From Dyadobacter soli (lineage in GTDB: Bacteria > Bacteroidota > Bacteroidia > Cytophagales > Spirosomataceae), in the NCBI RefSeq assembly GCF_900101885.1, contig NZ_FNAN01000013.1, forward strand, positions 62,001-126,000: a stretch of DNA of 64,000 nt. The letters run 5' to 3'. The notes below the pieces were generated by a model. It was not told the origin of the DNA. It made no database searches and saw only the letters and a program-made list of their open reading frames with translations. How positions within the stretch are numbered: the first letter of the stretch is position 1; every line of letters begins with the position of its first letter. Made by a program: the position numbers and the translations under genes. Of the stretch, positions 33,133 through 41,448 are shown one piece after another.

Positions 33133-34176
33133 TTAACTTCCCGCAGGAACAATGAACTCGAACGACGGCCCGATCGTGTAACCGGGTTTGCCGGGGAATG
33201 GCATTGCGCACAGCTTCTGGGCGGTCAGTTTGAGGTCGTACATGACGCCCACGGTGTTGTCGAGGTTTTCGGGATGGCCGTTGAAGGTCGTATGCAGTCC
33301 CGCGAGCAATGAATAGTAGCTCCCATTGAACTCATTCATCCGATTCAATTCCTCGCTGCCAGCAGGAAGCATGCTGGTTTTAGTATTGGGAAACAATGGA
33401 AAAACGTCCGCTGGCGTGAACGGAATCACCGGCCCGGAGAATGAATAGCCATTTTCGGCATGCTCGTCCTTCACAAGCCTTCTACCTTTGTACAACTCCT
33501 CGAAACGATAATAATGCGCGAGCTCGTCGTCCTGGTCGAGCGGGGAGGTGGAAGTGCCTTCGCCTTGCTCGATAATGATATTAATGGCGTCGATCGCGTT
33601 TTGTTTGGTATGAATTGGAAAGAGCTCATTGGACGGGAAGAAGGACGAGGTAACCTGCTTCGCCTGGTCGCCGGGCAGATCATCGGGCGCCAGTTCGTCG
33701 ATCTTCTGCTGAATGGCCTGGTAAAACTGGCCGATCGTGCTGAATGTAGGCAGTGCTTCCAGGCTCACCGATTTGAAAACAATCGGATTTTCCGGTTCTT
33801 CAATTTCCATGAACACCTTCTTAACGACATGCGGCGAGTATTTTTCCAGGCCCACGATGAGTCCGTTGCCAATGCCCATCGGCAGCGGGCCGGGGTATTC
33901 CGGCACAAAATCGCTCTTGTCTATCACCGGCTCGCCTTTCAGTGCATTCAGGATATTGGCAGCGATGGTCATGTGCAGCATTTCCTCTATCACGATCGAA
34001 TGGATGATCTGGCGCTGCTCGGGATTAGTACCGGGTTTCAGCGAGAACATCGCCGTGAGGTAGGGCGGTATGGTAGAATGTTCCAGCTCGATGGCCTTTT
34101 GCAGCAGCGGGTAAAGCTCTTCCAATGCATTGGCCGTCAATGCCTTCTCGATATATGTTGAATCTATTTGTAGCAT
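33133..34176 (-). CDS. Ferritin-like protein resembling the C-terminal domain of VioB
   Basis: 347 residues. The N-terminal half is a ferritin-like four-helix domain: LYPLLQKAIELEHSTIPPYLTAMFSLK (with E-x-x-H in ELEH) and IIHSIVIEEMLHMTIAANILNALKGEPVI (E-x-x-H in EEMLH). These are the two metal-ligand pairs of the iminophenyl-pyruvate dimer synthase type domain known from VioB. The later part (MPFPGKPGYTIGPSFEF) is specific to this group. It is transcribed together with the upstream 646-residue gene (24-bp gap), which resembles the VioB N-terminal part. No VioA, VioC, VioD or VioE homologue is in the window, so violacein or chromopyrrolate synthesis is not implied. The reaction is unknown. 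Confidence 0.75.
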   Translation of the reverse strand: MLQIDSTYIEKALTANALEELYPLLQKAIELEHSTIPPYLTAMFSLKPGTNPEQRQIIHSIVIEEMLHMTIAANILNALKGEPVIDKSDFVPEYPGPLPMGIGNGLIVGLEKYSPHVVKKVFMEIEEPENPIVFKSVSLEALPTFSTIGQFYQAIQQKIDELAPDDLPGDQAKQVTSSFFPSNELFPIHTKQNAIDAINIIIEQGEGTSTSPLDQDDELAHYYRFEELYKGRRLVKDEHAENGYSFSGPVIPFTPADVFPLFPNTKTSMLPAGSEELNRMNEFNGSYYSLLAGLHTTFNGHPENLDNTVGVMYDLKLTAQKLCAMPFPGKPGYTIGPSFEFIVPAGS

Positions 34177-34200
34177 GGTGAATAAATTTTAAGCTGTTGA

Positions 34201-36141
34201 TCAGAGATTTTCAAATAAATTGGGCACATCGCGGAAGCCCGGGAACGAGCCGTTCTTTGCCTTTACGGCCTCGATATATTCGGCCTGCTTTTTGGTAGGA
34301 GCCGTACCGGGCGCAGTCGGGTTGGTTGCCGAAAGTTGCAAAGCCTCTCGCTGATGCGTTGGGCTGCCGGTGATCTGCGGGTTGTTGAGCCAGGCCAGAA
34401 TGGTATTGCGCTTGGCGTCGGACAGGTCGCGCGTCACGGGCATATGCATGGTGTCGTTGATATCCCGCGAAAATGCGAAGAGCATAATTTTCTTCTTCTC
34501 GATCAGGGCTTGCGGGTCGGCCAGATTTGCGACATACTTGCTCATGATCGGGTAAAGGTTGGCGTATTGCGTCATTATCTCCGAAATATCGTCCCAAACG
34601 GGGGTGGTCAATGCCTGGAAATAGTCGCGCAGATGGACGACGATGCTCTCCGGGGCAAATGCAGGGTCCGGGGTGGCTGTCTGGTAAGTGATATTGTAAA
34701 TCTGCCCGTCGATATACACGCGCGGACTGTGGATCGCATTGCCCGTCAGCTGCATTTGCACCTTCCCGTTCCCGTCGGTCGCGAGCTGGCCGTCGAACGT
34801 AAGTCCGTCTGCCGGAAAATTGTTGCCGTACACAATGGAAATCGGGTTATTGGGGCCCAGCGGCGTATTGGCGGTAGGCGGGTCGAGCGTGACGTTGATG
34901 CCTTCCTTGGGTAATGGCACACCCCATTGGTAGGCGTAGAAATCCACTTGCGTCGACTGGTCGGTATCCAGTCTCAATACAAAGTTATCCGCCCTGGCCA
35001 CGAGGCCGTCGATAGCCTCGCGCGCCATAATCACAAAATGGCCCGGCATGGTGGTGGAAGGCGCTACCAGGAGCAGCTGGTTATTCCGCAGGGTATTCAT
35101 CGTCTCGTCCGGCAGGTTGTCGAATGACACGATTCCGCCGGTTTGGATCAGCCATTCCGGGTCCGATCGGTATTCCAGCGTGCCGATTTCGATCATATCC
35201 TCCGGCAGGATATAGTAGGCATGGGTGTATTCGCTGACAAACCCCGCTTGCGGTACTTTGCTTACGGCGAGGCGCAGGTCCTGGTTATAAGTAACGGTAC
35301 CCTCCGCATCGGAAACCGGCATACTGGCGCCAAAGTCGGCGCTGACGCGCTTTTTGTCCTGTTCTACCAGAAAATTCGTCACGCTGAAATACGTCCTCTG
35401 GGCATTGGGCGCCATGTAAATGCCGTACAAACGCCGCGAAGGCGAAAAGGTAATGGGTTCGCCTTCGAAATAGGGCCCGATCGAACCCATGAGCCTGCCC
35501 AGTGAAAACCTTCCTTCGTTATGATTGTAGTAGTAGCCGAAGGGATTCATGTTGATCGCCAGCTTGTCGCCTTGCGTAGTGGCGCGTAACGTGCGCAGGA
35601 ATGCCGACTGATCGGCCATTTCGCCCCATACGATATTGGTGATCACCGAAGTCCAGGTCGCGCCCAGCGGCTGGCCATTGATTTTGGCACCTGCCAATTG
35701 ACGGGGCTGGATGTCCCGGAAGCTGGTCGTGGAAATATCACCTTTGAAAAGCAGGTCGCCATTGGCCGTGCAAATGCGTAGCTGCACGCACCATAATGCG
35801 GAGTACATCTGGGCGTCAGGGTCGAGATCGACCATCTTGCCGGTGGGACGTCCCTCGGCGCCTACCACGGCCTGACCGATGATGATGTCTTCGGCAGCAT
35901 TAGCCTGCGTGGTGCCGTCGGGCAGGAAAATTTGTTTGACCGTACAATCCCGGAAATCGAAAACCGCGCCGCCTTCGGGGTTCCACCAGCCATTAGTCCC
36001 GCTCTGGCCGGGCAATGAGGGCTCCTGGAAGCTCGGTTGGAAAGTTTTGTTGTTGTAATGCGCCGGATCGTTGTTAACCGTGCTGACATCTGAAAGGAAA
36101 TCGCCCGTAAATATCAGGCGTGGGGCATGGAGGTAAGACAT
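34201..36141 (-). CDS. Uncharacterised 646-residue protein resembling the N-terminal part of VioB
   Basis: The N-terminus MSYLHAPRLIFTGDFLSDVSTVNNDPAHY has the same pattern as the start of VioB (a PRIHFRG-like strand followed by an N-x-DP stretch), as recalled from the family. The middle holds repeated beta-rich segments (LRICTANGDLLFKGDISTTSFRD, MNPFGYYYNHNEGRFSLGRLMGSIGP, PEDMIEIGTLEYRSDPEWL). A region near residues 420-500 has an Ig-like flavour (PTANTPLGPNNPISIVYGNNFPADG). The C-terminal part SRDINDTMHMPVTRDLSDAKRNTILAWL looks like a cytochrome-type DxxHMPVTRDLS segment, but no CxxCH heme site is seen. No signal peptide. Forms an operon with the ferritin-like gene. Confidence 0.55.
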   Translation of the reverse strand: MSYLHAPRLIFTGDFLSDVSTVNNDPAHYNNKTFQPSFQEPSLPGQSGTNGWWNPEGGAVFDFRDCTVKQIFLPDGTTQANAAEDIIIGQAVVGAEGRPTGKMVDLDPDAQMYSALWCVQLRICTANGDLLFKGDISTTSFRDIQPRQLAGAKINGQPLGATWTSVITNIVWGEMADQSAFLRTLRATTQGDKLAINMNPFGYYYNHNEGRFSLGRLMGSIGPYFEGEPITFSPSRRLYGIYMAPNAQRTYFSVTNFLVEQDKKRVSADFGASMPVSDAEGTVTYNQDLRLAVSKVPQAGFVSEYTHAYYILPEDMIEIGTLEYRSDPEWLIQTGGIVSFDNLPDETMNTLRNNQLLLVAPSTTMPGHFVIMAREAIDGLVARADNFVLRLDTDQSTQVDFYAYQWGVPLPKEGINVTLDPPTANTPLGPNNPISIVYGNNFPADGLTFDGQLATDGNGKVQMQLTGNAIHSPRVYIDGQIYNITYQTATPDPAFAPESIVVHLRDYFQALTTPVWDDISEIMTQYANLYPIMSKYVANLADPQALIEKKKIMLFAFSRDINDTMHMPVTRDLSDAKRNTILAWLNNPQITGSPTHQREALQLSATNPTAPGTAPTKKQAEYIEAVKAKNGSFPGFRDVPNLFENL

Positions 36142-36455
36142 GATGCTGTGATGTTCATGGTGATATATATCGTTTGCAGCAGAAGTAACCGCACATTTAT
36201 TTTTTACTTACTTATTCGGGTTATTTGTAGAATTAGTTATTAAACGGTCGGGTCGCATAAAGGTTGCTTCAAGGCTGTTGCGGCTGCTTTCCGCCGTTTA
36301 GTCATGTCCGTTTTGGCACGCGCCGCGTTCGAAAGCGGACGGTTTTCTTTGAAAGAATCACCTCGGTATGATTGTTATTGATTGATAATGAAGGTTTTAC
36401 AAAACTGGCATGGCATTGGTAGTTCGCGAAGCGAACTAAAACTTCCTGCCCGGTC
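36142..36455. other. Divergent intergenic region upstream of the VioB-like pair and the FtsX-type permease
   Basis: No gene seen in about 310 bp. The left part is AT-rich and must carry the promoter of the VioB-like operon; the best -7 candidate on the minus strand is TACTTCTG, one mismatch. The right part ends in a perfect palindrome next to the permease start. Confidence 0.4.
36420..36438. promoter_or_regulatory. Perfect palindrome upstream of the FtsX-type permease
   Basis: TAGTTCGC-GAA-GCGAACTA, 8-bp arms and a 3-base centre, ends 17 bp before the permease ATG. It may be an operator or a hairpin in the leader; no regulator can be assigned. Confidence 0.4.
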
Positions 36456-38846
36456 ATGATCAGAAACCACTTAACTATCGCTCTCAGGAGCTTTTTTAAC
36501 GGTAAAGGCTATTCGTTTATCAATGTAACCGGCCTTGCTGTCGGGATGGCTTGCACGATATTACTATTTATGGTAGTGCAGCACGAAACGAGCTACGATC
36601 TGTCGCAGTCGAACTTCGAGCGCATTTACCGGGTCGAAACGGAAAACATCAAAGAAAACCATACCTACCCGGGCACCTATACCGGCATGGGTAATGCATT
36701 GCGCGCCGACCTGCCGGAAGCGGAAATCATCGCACCGGTGATGCAAACTGGCGGGCGCACAATGGCGGCCGGGGAGAAGAAATTCAGGGAATCGTTCGTA
36801 TTTGCGGACAATGCCCTTTTTCGCACGCTCGATTACACCTGGATAGCGGGCAGCCCCGCCCGAGCGCTCTCGCAGCCGGGTACCATCGTGCTGACACGCG
36901 CTTACGCGGAGAAATATTTTGGAACGGTGGATGCCCTTGGAAAAACAATCCGGGTGGATAATGCGCAGGACCTGACGGTTACGGGCGTGGTGGAGAATTA
37001 CCGGGTCACAACCAGTTTCCCATTCAATATGCTCGTGTCTTTCGGAACTGTGAAACAACTCGATCCGGGCTTTGACGACAACCGTTGGAACGGCTGGAAT
37101 GACAATTACCAGGTTTATGTGTTGTTAAAAAAGGGCATCGACGCGGCGCAACTGACCGGGCGTTTCGAGGATGTGGTCTTGAAATATATGGGTAAGGAAA
37201 TGTTGGCTGATAAGCGGTTCAAGCTCAATCGTTTATCTGAAATACATTACGCGGGTAATCTGGGCGGCCGGACTGCCAATACAGGCTTGCTGAAAACACT
37301 TTCCGCTATCGGCGTGCTCGTACTGCTGATCGCCTGTTTCAATTTCATCAACCTCAGCACCGCGCGGGCATTCAAACGCGCGAAGGAAATAGGTATCCGC
37401 AAAGCCATCGGCAGTAACCGAAAAGCATTGATTTACCAGTTCCTGGCCGAAGCGGGACTCATTACATTCTTTGCCGGAGTCATTTCCCTGATACTAAGCA
37501 TATTACTACTGCCGGTACTCGCCGCGGCACTCGCCATTCCGCTTACGTTGGACGACCTTTTAACGCCGCAAATCGCGCTGTTTACCCTTGTTTTATTGGT
37601 GTTAACCACCTTGCTGGCAGGCGTCTATCCTGCATTGCGCCTGTCGGGGATGGCACCGATCTGGACACTCAAAAATAACGCGGTGCCACGTACCGGACAG
37701 TGGTTTTCCATGCGCGAAGGGCTGGTAGTGGTGCAATTTACCGTTTCGCTCGTGCTGATCTGCTGTGCAATGCTCATCGACCGGCAGCTGGATTTCTTCC
37801 GCAATGCCGATCTCGGGTTCAATAAATCGGCGATTATCACCGTGGGATTGCCCGATAACAAGCCCGAAAAGCTGCAAACGCTCCGCAACGAGCTGACCCG
37901 GTCGGCGCAGATTAAGGACGTGAGTTTTTCATTCAACAGCGCTTCGGCGGAAAGCAACTGGATGCAGGGAATGGAATACCGTGAGGGGCCCAAGGTGGTC
38001 CAGGTCAAATCCCAGATGAAAATGGGCGACTCGCATTACCTCGATACTTACGGCATTCGAATGTTGGCCGGCGAGCCGCTGAAAGACAGCGACACGACCA
38101 ATTTCAGGATTTTGGTTAACGAAATATTCCTCGGCAGGATCGGTATCACCAACCCGCGTGCGGCTATCGGGCAACGGGTGTATTTCGGAGACGGCAACGA
38201 GTTTGCCACCATCGCGGGGGTTGTCCGCAATTTCCACGTCAATTCGCTCCACCAGAAAATCGACCCGACGCTGATCCAGATCGTACCGAACAATTATTAC
38301 CAGGCGGGTATCAAACTACAAAACGAAAATGCGAGCACCGCTTCCATTCAAACCGCATTGGCAGATATAGAGAAAGCCTGGACGGCGGTATATCCTGATC
38401 ACTTGTTTGAATACAGTTTCCTGGATGAAACGCTCGCCAAGGCCTACCAGTCGGAAACGCGCACAGCCCGCTTGATAGAGGCAGCGACGATTCTAGCATT
38501 ACTCATAGCCAGCATGGGGCTTTTCGGTCTCGCCACATTTACCGCCGAGCAGCGGACCAAGGAAATTGGTGTAAGAAAAGTGCTCGGTGCGTCGGTAAGC
38601 AGCGTTGTAGGCCTGCTTTCGAAGGATTTTCTCAAACCGGTCGTACTGGCAATCGCCATCGCTTCGCCCGTTGCCTGGTACCTGATGAACCAATGGTTGC
38701 AGAATTTCGAGTTCAAAATCTCCATTTCGTGGTGGCTTTTCCTGGCGGCCGGGCTGCTCATGACCGCCATTGCATTGCTGACAGTCAGCTTCCAGAGCCT
38801 GCGCGCCGCGATGCTCAACCCGGTGAAAAGTTTGCGGAGCGAATAA
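36456..38846 (+). CDS. FtsX/MacB-type ABC transporter permease
   Basis: 796 residues in the two-lobed Bacteroidota arrangement. Residues 1-240 have a first membrane helix (INVTGLAVGMACTILLFMVV) and a MacB-like periplasmic domain. Three membrane helices with an FtsX motif follow near 285-420 (LSTARAFKRAKEIGIRKAIGSNR), then a second periplasmic domain and a second FtsX domain near 680-796 (LATFTAEQRTKEIGVRKVLGAS). Such permeases work with a separate ATPase to move lipoproteins, peptides or signals across the envelope. No ATPase gene is adjacent, so a partner must be encoded elsewhere. The AraC-type regulator gene follows after 72 bp. Confidence 0.93.
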   Translation: MIRNHLTIALRSFFNGKGYSFINVTGLAVGMACTILLFMVVQHETSYDLSQSNFERIYRVETENIKENHTYPGTYTGMGNALRADLPEAEIIAPVMQTGGRTMAAGEKKFRESFVFADNALFRTLDYTWIAGSPARALSQPGTIVLTRAYAEKYFGTVDALGKTIRVDNAQDLTVTGVVENYRVTTSFPFNMLVSFGTVKQLDPGFDDNRWNGWNDNYQVYVLLKKGIDAAQLTGRFEDVVLKYMGKEMLADKRFKLNRLSEIHYAGNLGGRTANTGLLKTLSAIGVLVLLIACFNFINLSTARAFKRAKEIGIRKAIGSNRKALIYQFLAEAGLITFFAGVISLILSILLLPVLAAALAIPLTLDDLLTPQIALFTLVLLVLTTLLAGVYPALRLSGMAPIWTLKNNAVPRTGQWFSMREGLVVVQFTVSLVLICCAMLIDRQLDFFRNADLGFNKSAIITVGLPDNKPEKLQTLRNELTRSAQIKDVSFSFNSASAESNWMQGMEYREGPKVVQVKSQMKMGDSHYLDTYGIRMLAGEPLKDSDTTNFRILVNEIFLGRIGITNPRAAIGQRVYFGDGNEFATIAGVVRNFHVNSLHQKIDPTLIQIVPNNYYQAGIKLQNENASTASIQTALADIEKAWTAVYPDHLFEYSFLDETLAKAYQSETRTARLIEAATILALLIASMGLFGLATFTAEQRTKEIGVRKVLGASVSSVVGLLSKDFLKPVVLAIAIASPVAWYLMNQWLQNFEFKISISWWLFLAAGLLMTAIALLTVSFQSLRAAMLNPVKSLRSE

Positions 38847-38918
38847 CGTTGTTATGTTAGGATACGGCATTGAAATCCATTTAATTCGCTCCGCACGGAT
38901 AACCGCGGATCGATCGTA

Positions 38919-40007
38919 ATGGATAACTGGAAAGCAATCGCATATCTTCTCGCCTCCGGGCAGGGGTTTGTCCTGAGCCTGTCTTTGATCGCAAAAGGCA
39001 TCAAAGGCAGGCGGGCCAGTCTCTTTCTCGGGCTGATCCTGCTGGTACTCAGCGAGGAACTGCTCAATGCGTGGGCCATGCAACTGCGTTACCACAGCCA
39101 GCCCGATGCTTTTCCGTTCTGGAATTTCCAGAGTTACCTGCTGCTTACGATCGCTACCTGGTTTTTCGTACGACTCACCACCGAACCGGATTACGTTTTC
39201 AAGCCCCGGCACAGCCTCTTTTTCGCGCCGGTGGCGGTGGAGATTATCATCCGGTGCATATGGCAGGCTTACCGGCGGCACACAGGCATCGAATTACCTT
39301 CGCTGCTCGACAACCCGGCCTGGTTTTTCGCAACCGAGATATTGCCCATTATCGGGATGATCGCGGTGCTGGCTGTTTACGCTTACAAATTGCACGGTTT
39401 TCATGCGGGCTGGAAAAAGCAGTCGACCGTTTCCAGCGTTGCTATTTACTTCCGGTTTTACGGCCTTTTCGGCTTCCTGATGCTCTTGACGTTCCTGTGG
39501 ATCGCCGGTGTGATCCTCGAATGGCCGGTGTTCTCCGGGATCGAGGTGTTACTGGCCCTTTGCCTCTTTGGCTTGGGTTACATCGGCTACATTACGCCGG
39601 AATTTTTCATGCTGCCCGTTTTGCCCAAAGAAAAGCCCGCCGAACGACCGGATTTCGCCCGTTATGACGACCCGGCCGAGCTTCGACGGTTAGCGAATGC
39701 ATTCATGCAGGACCAGCTTCACACGCGGTCGGGGCTTACGCTCGATGACCTGGCTGCGCATCTGCAATTGCCGCCTCGCTACATTTCGTACCTGATCAAC
39801 ACGAATTTCAATACCAGTTTCAATGGTTACGTCAACAGCTTCCGTGTCGAAGAAGTGATCCGTAAACTGGCCGACCCGGCCGAACAGCACAAAACCATCC
39901 TCGGCCTTGCACTCGACGCGGGGTTCAGTTCCAAATCCACTTTTAATCAGGTTTTCAAACAGCACACCGGGAAATCGCCCTCGCAGTTTGCGCTCGTGCA
40001 GAAATAG
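38919..40007 (+). CDS. Membrane-anchored AraC-family transcriptional regulator
   Basis: 362 residues. The first 220 residues contain about six or seven membrane helices (AIAYLLASGQGFVLSLSLIAKG, SLFLGLILLVLSEELLNAWAM, ILPIIGMIAVLAVYAYKL, LLALCLFGLGYIGYI), followed by a cytoplasmic C-terminal AraC domain with both helix-turn-helices: LTLDDLAAHLQLPPRYISYLIN (about 270-292) and ILGLALDAGFSSKSTFNQVFKQHTGKSPSQF (about 325-355). This architecture is common in Bacteroidota and senses envelope signals. It may control the adjacent permease. It is also the only AraC-type protein near the catabolic locus whose promoters share direct half-sites 21 bp apart, the spacing expected for AraC proteins; that link is inference only. 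Confidence 0.92.
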   Translation: MDNWKAIAYLLASGQGFVLSLSLIAKGIKGRRASLFLGLILLVLSEELLNAWAMQLRYHSQPDAFPFWNFQSYLLLTIATWFFVRLTTEPDYVFKPRHSLFFAPVAVEIIIRCIWQAYRRHTGIELPSLLDNPAWFFATEILPIIGMIAVLAVYAYKLHGFHAGWKKQSTVSSVAIYFRFYGLFGFLMLLTFLWIAGVILEWPVFSGIEVLLALCLFGLGYIGYITPEFFMLPVLPKEKPAERPDFARYDDPAELRRLANAFMQDQLHTRSGLTLDDLAAHLQLPPRYISYLINTNFNTSFNGYVNSFRVEEVIRKLADPAEQHKTILGLALDAGFSSKSTFNQVFKQHTGKSPSQFALVQK

Positions 40008-40038
40008 GCAAAGCATGGGTGAAAAAGCGCAAAAAATG

Positions 40039-40070
40039 CGTCCGAAAACACGATTCCGGACGTCCGGACG
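40039..40070. promoter_or_regulatory. Inverted repeats between the AraC-type and DUF4932 genes
   Basis: CGTCCG (40039-40044) can pair with CGGACG copies in the perfect palindrome CGTCCGGACG (40061-40070). No T run follows, so it is not a clear terminator; it may be an operator or a small structured element. Confidence 0.3.
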
Positions 40071-40137
40071 CCTATTCCGGGCGCTTGGCTCGTGTCCGGT
40101 CATTTGTTTTGCAGCATTCATTTATCAAAAATAGGTT

Positions 40138-41283
40138 ATGCTCAAACACGCTTTGCTTCTGTTAGCCATCCTCGTTGCGCCTTATGCTTATGCATTAGTT
40201 CCTTCTGCTCATTGCAATGCAGCCAACACACAGTTTCAGGTCAAAATAAATACCAATGTCGAGCTGCTGGGCTTTGTCTATTTCCTGGGCTATGAAGGTG
40301 CCCAATCCGAAACCGCGTCCTATTCTGAAAAAGACCGCAAGCGTTACGCCTACGGGATCGATCTTTACCACCGATACAAATCCTTCGCCGGCAGCAAGCA
40401 CCTGGCCGTCGCAGTCGGTTACGCGCAGGACATCTGGCTCGACTATTTCATTAACCTGCTGATTCAGCTCGAAGATTTTCCCAATGCCAAACTGACCCCG
40501 CAGATTGCACCCGCTTACTACCTGCGCTTTTCAGCCACAGGCGACGAGGAAGAGGCCAAAAAGAATGCCAGCGCCTTTCTCGAAGCGATGAACGGCTTGT
40601 ACCAGGAGGTCGGGTTCGGTACTTACCTCGCGCAAAGCCGGAATTTGTATGCCAATGCCGCCGCGCAAGTGACTGCCGGCCTGCCCGACGACCGGTTCCT
40701 GCCCGCTATGGAGGCATTCTACCAGGGACATTTCGATAGCTACAACCTGATACCCAGCCTCACGCTCCCTGCAGGCATGGGCTTCGGCGCGAAGTACGAA
40801 TCCGGCGGCAAGCGCCACGCATTCCATGTTTTCGGCACATTCGCCAGCCAGCAATGGACCGATTCCACGAAGCTCGACATGGGTTTCGCCGATGAAAAGC
40901 ATTTGCTGGAACTCAGTACCCACGAATTCGGGCATTCATTTGTAAACCCCTGCGTGGACCGCGTACCCGAAGAGCTGATCCGCGATACCGGGACGCTATT
41001 CGATCCGATCAAAGACGCGATGAGCCCCCAGGGCTACCCGGCCTGGAAAACCTGCCTGTACGAGCACTTCGTACGCGCCGGGGAGGTCGTGATCGCGCGT
41101 AACCTCGGCCACCATGAAGACGCCGAGCGGATCAGAAATCACTACATTAATAACCGGAAATTCATCTACCTCGACACGCTGATAACCGAACTGGACAAGT
41201 ATAATACTACCCGAACCGGCACTTACCAGCAGGCTGTGATCAATGCGATGCTGCGCTTGCGCGAGGTGGCGAAGCCCAGATAA
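40138..41283 (+). CDS. DUF4932 exported zincin-like protein
   Basis: 381 residues with a signal peptide (MLKHALLLLAILVAPYAYA). Near residue 262 it has STHEFGHSFVNPCVDRV, an HExxH zinc-metallopeptidase signature (HEFGH) with conserved surroundings, followed by TCLYEHFVRAGEVVIAR, which may hold the third ligand. This matches DUF4932 proteins, which are mostly exported and uncharacterised. Likely a periplasmic or surface metallopeptidase. It is preceded by an intergenic region with GC-rich inverted repeats and followed by the regulated promoter of the susC gene, so it is probably transcribed on its own. Confidence 0.85.
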   Translation: MLKHALLLLAILVAPYAYALVPSAHCNAANTQFQVKINTNVELLGFVYFLGYEGAQSETASYSEKDRKRYAYGIDLYHRYKSFAGSKHLAVAVGYAQDIWLDYFINLLIQLEDFPNAKLTPQIAPAYYLRFSATGDEEEAKKNASAFLEAMNGLYQEVGFGTYLAQSRNLYANAAAQVTAGLPDDRFLPAMEAFYQGHFDSYNLIPSLTLPAGMGFGAKYESGGKRHAFHVFGTFASQQWTDSTKLDMGFADEKHLLELSTHEFGHSFVNPCVDRVPEELIRDTGTLFDPIKDAMSPQGYPAWKTCLYEHFVRAGEVVIARNLGHHEDAERIRNHYINNRKFIYLDTLITELDKYNTTRTGTYQQAVINAMLRLREVAKPR

Positions 41284-41350
41284 GCCACTGCTTGCATTCG
41301 TGGAAGCACGTTTGCCTAACTTCTTGGTTTGCTGCGTATCCCCTTGAAAA

Positions 41351-41409
41351 ATAGTACCACAAAAGCAAACAAAAGTAGCGGAACCCGGATTTGCTAGAAG
41401 GTAATTTTG
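41351..41409 (+). promoter_or_regulatory. Regulon promoter A (susC operon): tandem half-sites plus -7 box
   Basis: ATAGTACCA (41351-41359), AAAGTA (41372-41377; 21 bp after the first box) and TAATTTTG (41402-41409; 51 bp after the first box). The -7 box is an exact TAnnTTTG. No TTTG lies at the -33 position, suggesting activator dependence. It is 40 bp upstream of the susC ATG and shares its layout with elements at 49887, 57262 and 61225. Confidence 0.8.
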
Positions 41410-41448
41410 TCAAATACTCATGTTGCAAAACCTTCTAAGCTAATAATT

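Noticed and set aside
33133..36141. Violacein or bisindole pathway
   Set aside because: Only VioB-like parts are present; no VioA, VioC, VioD or VioE, RebO or RebP homologue in the window.
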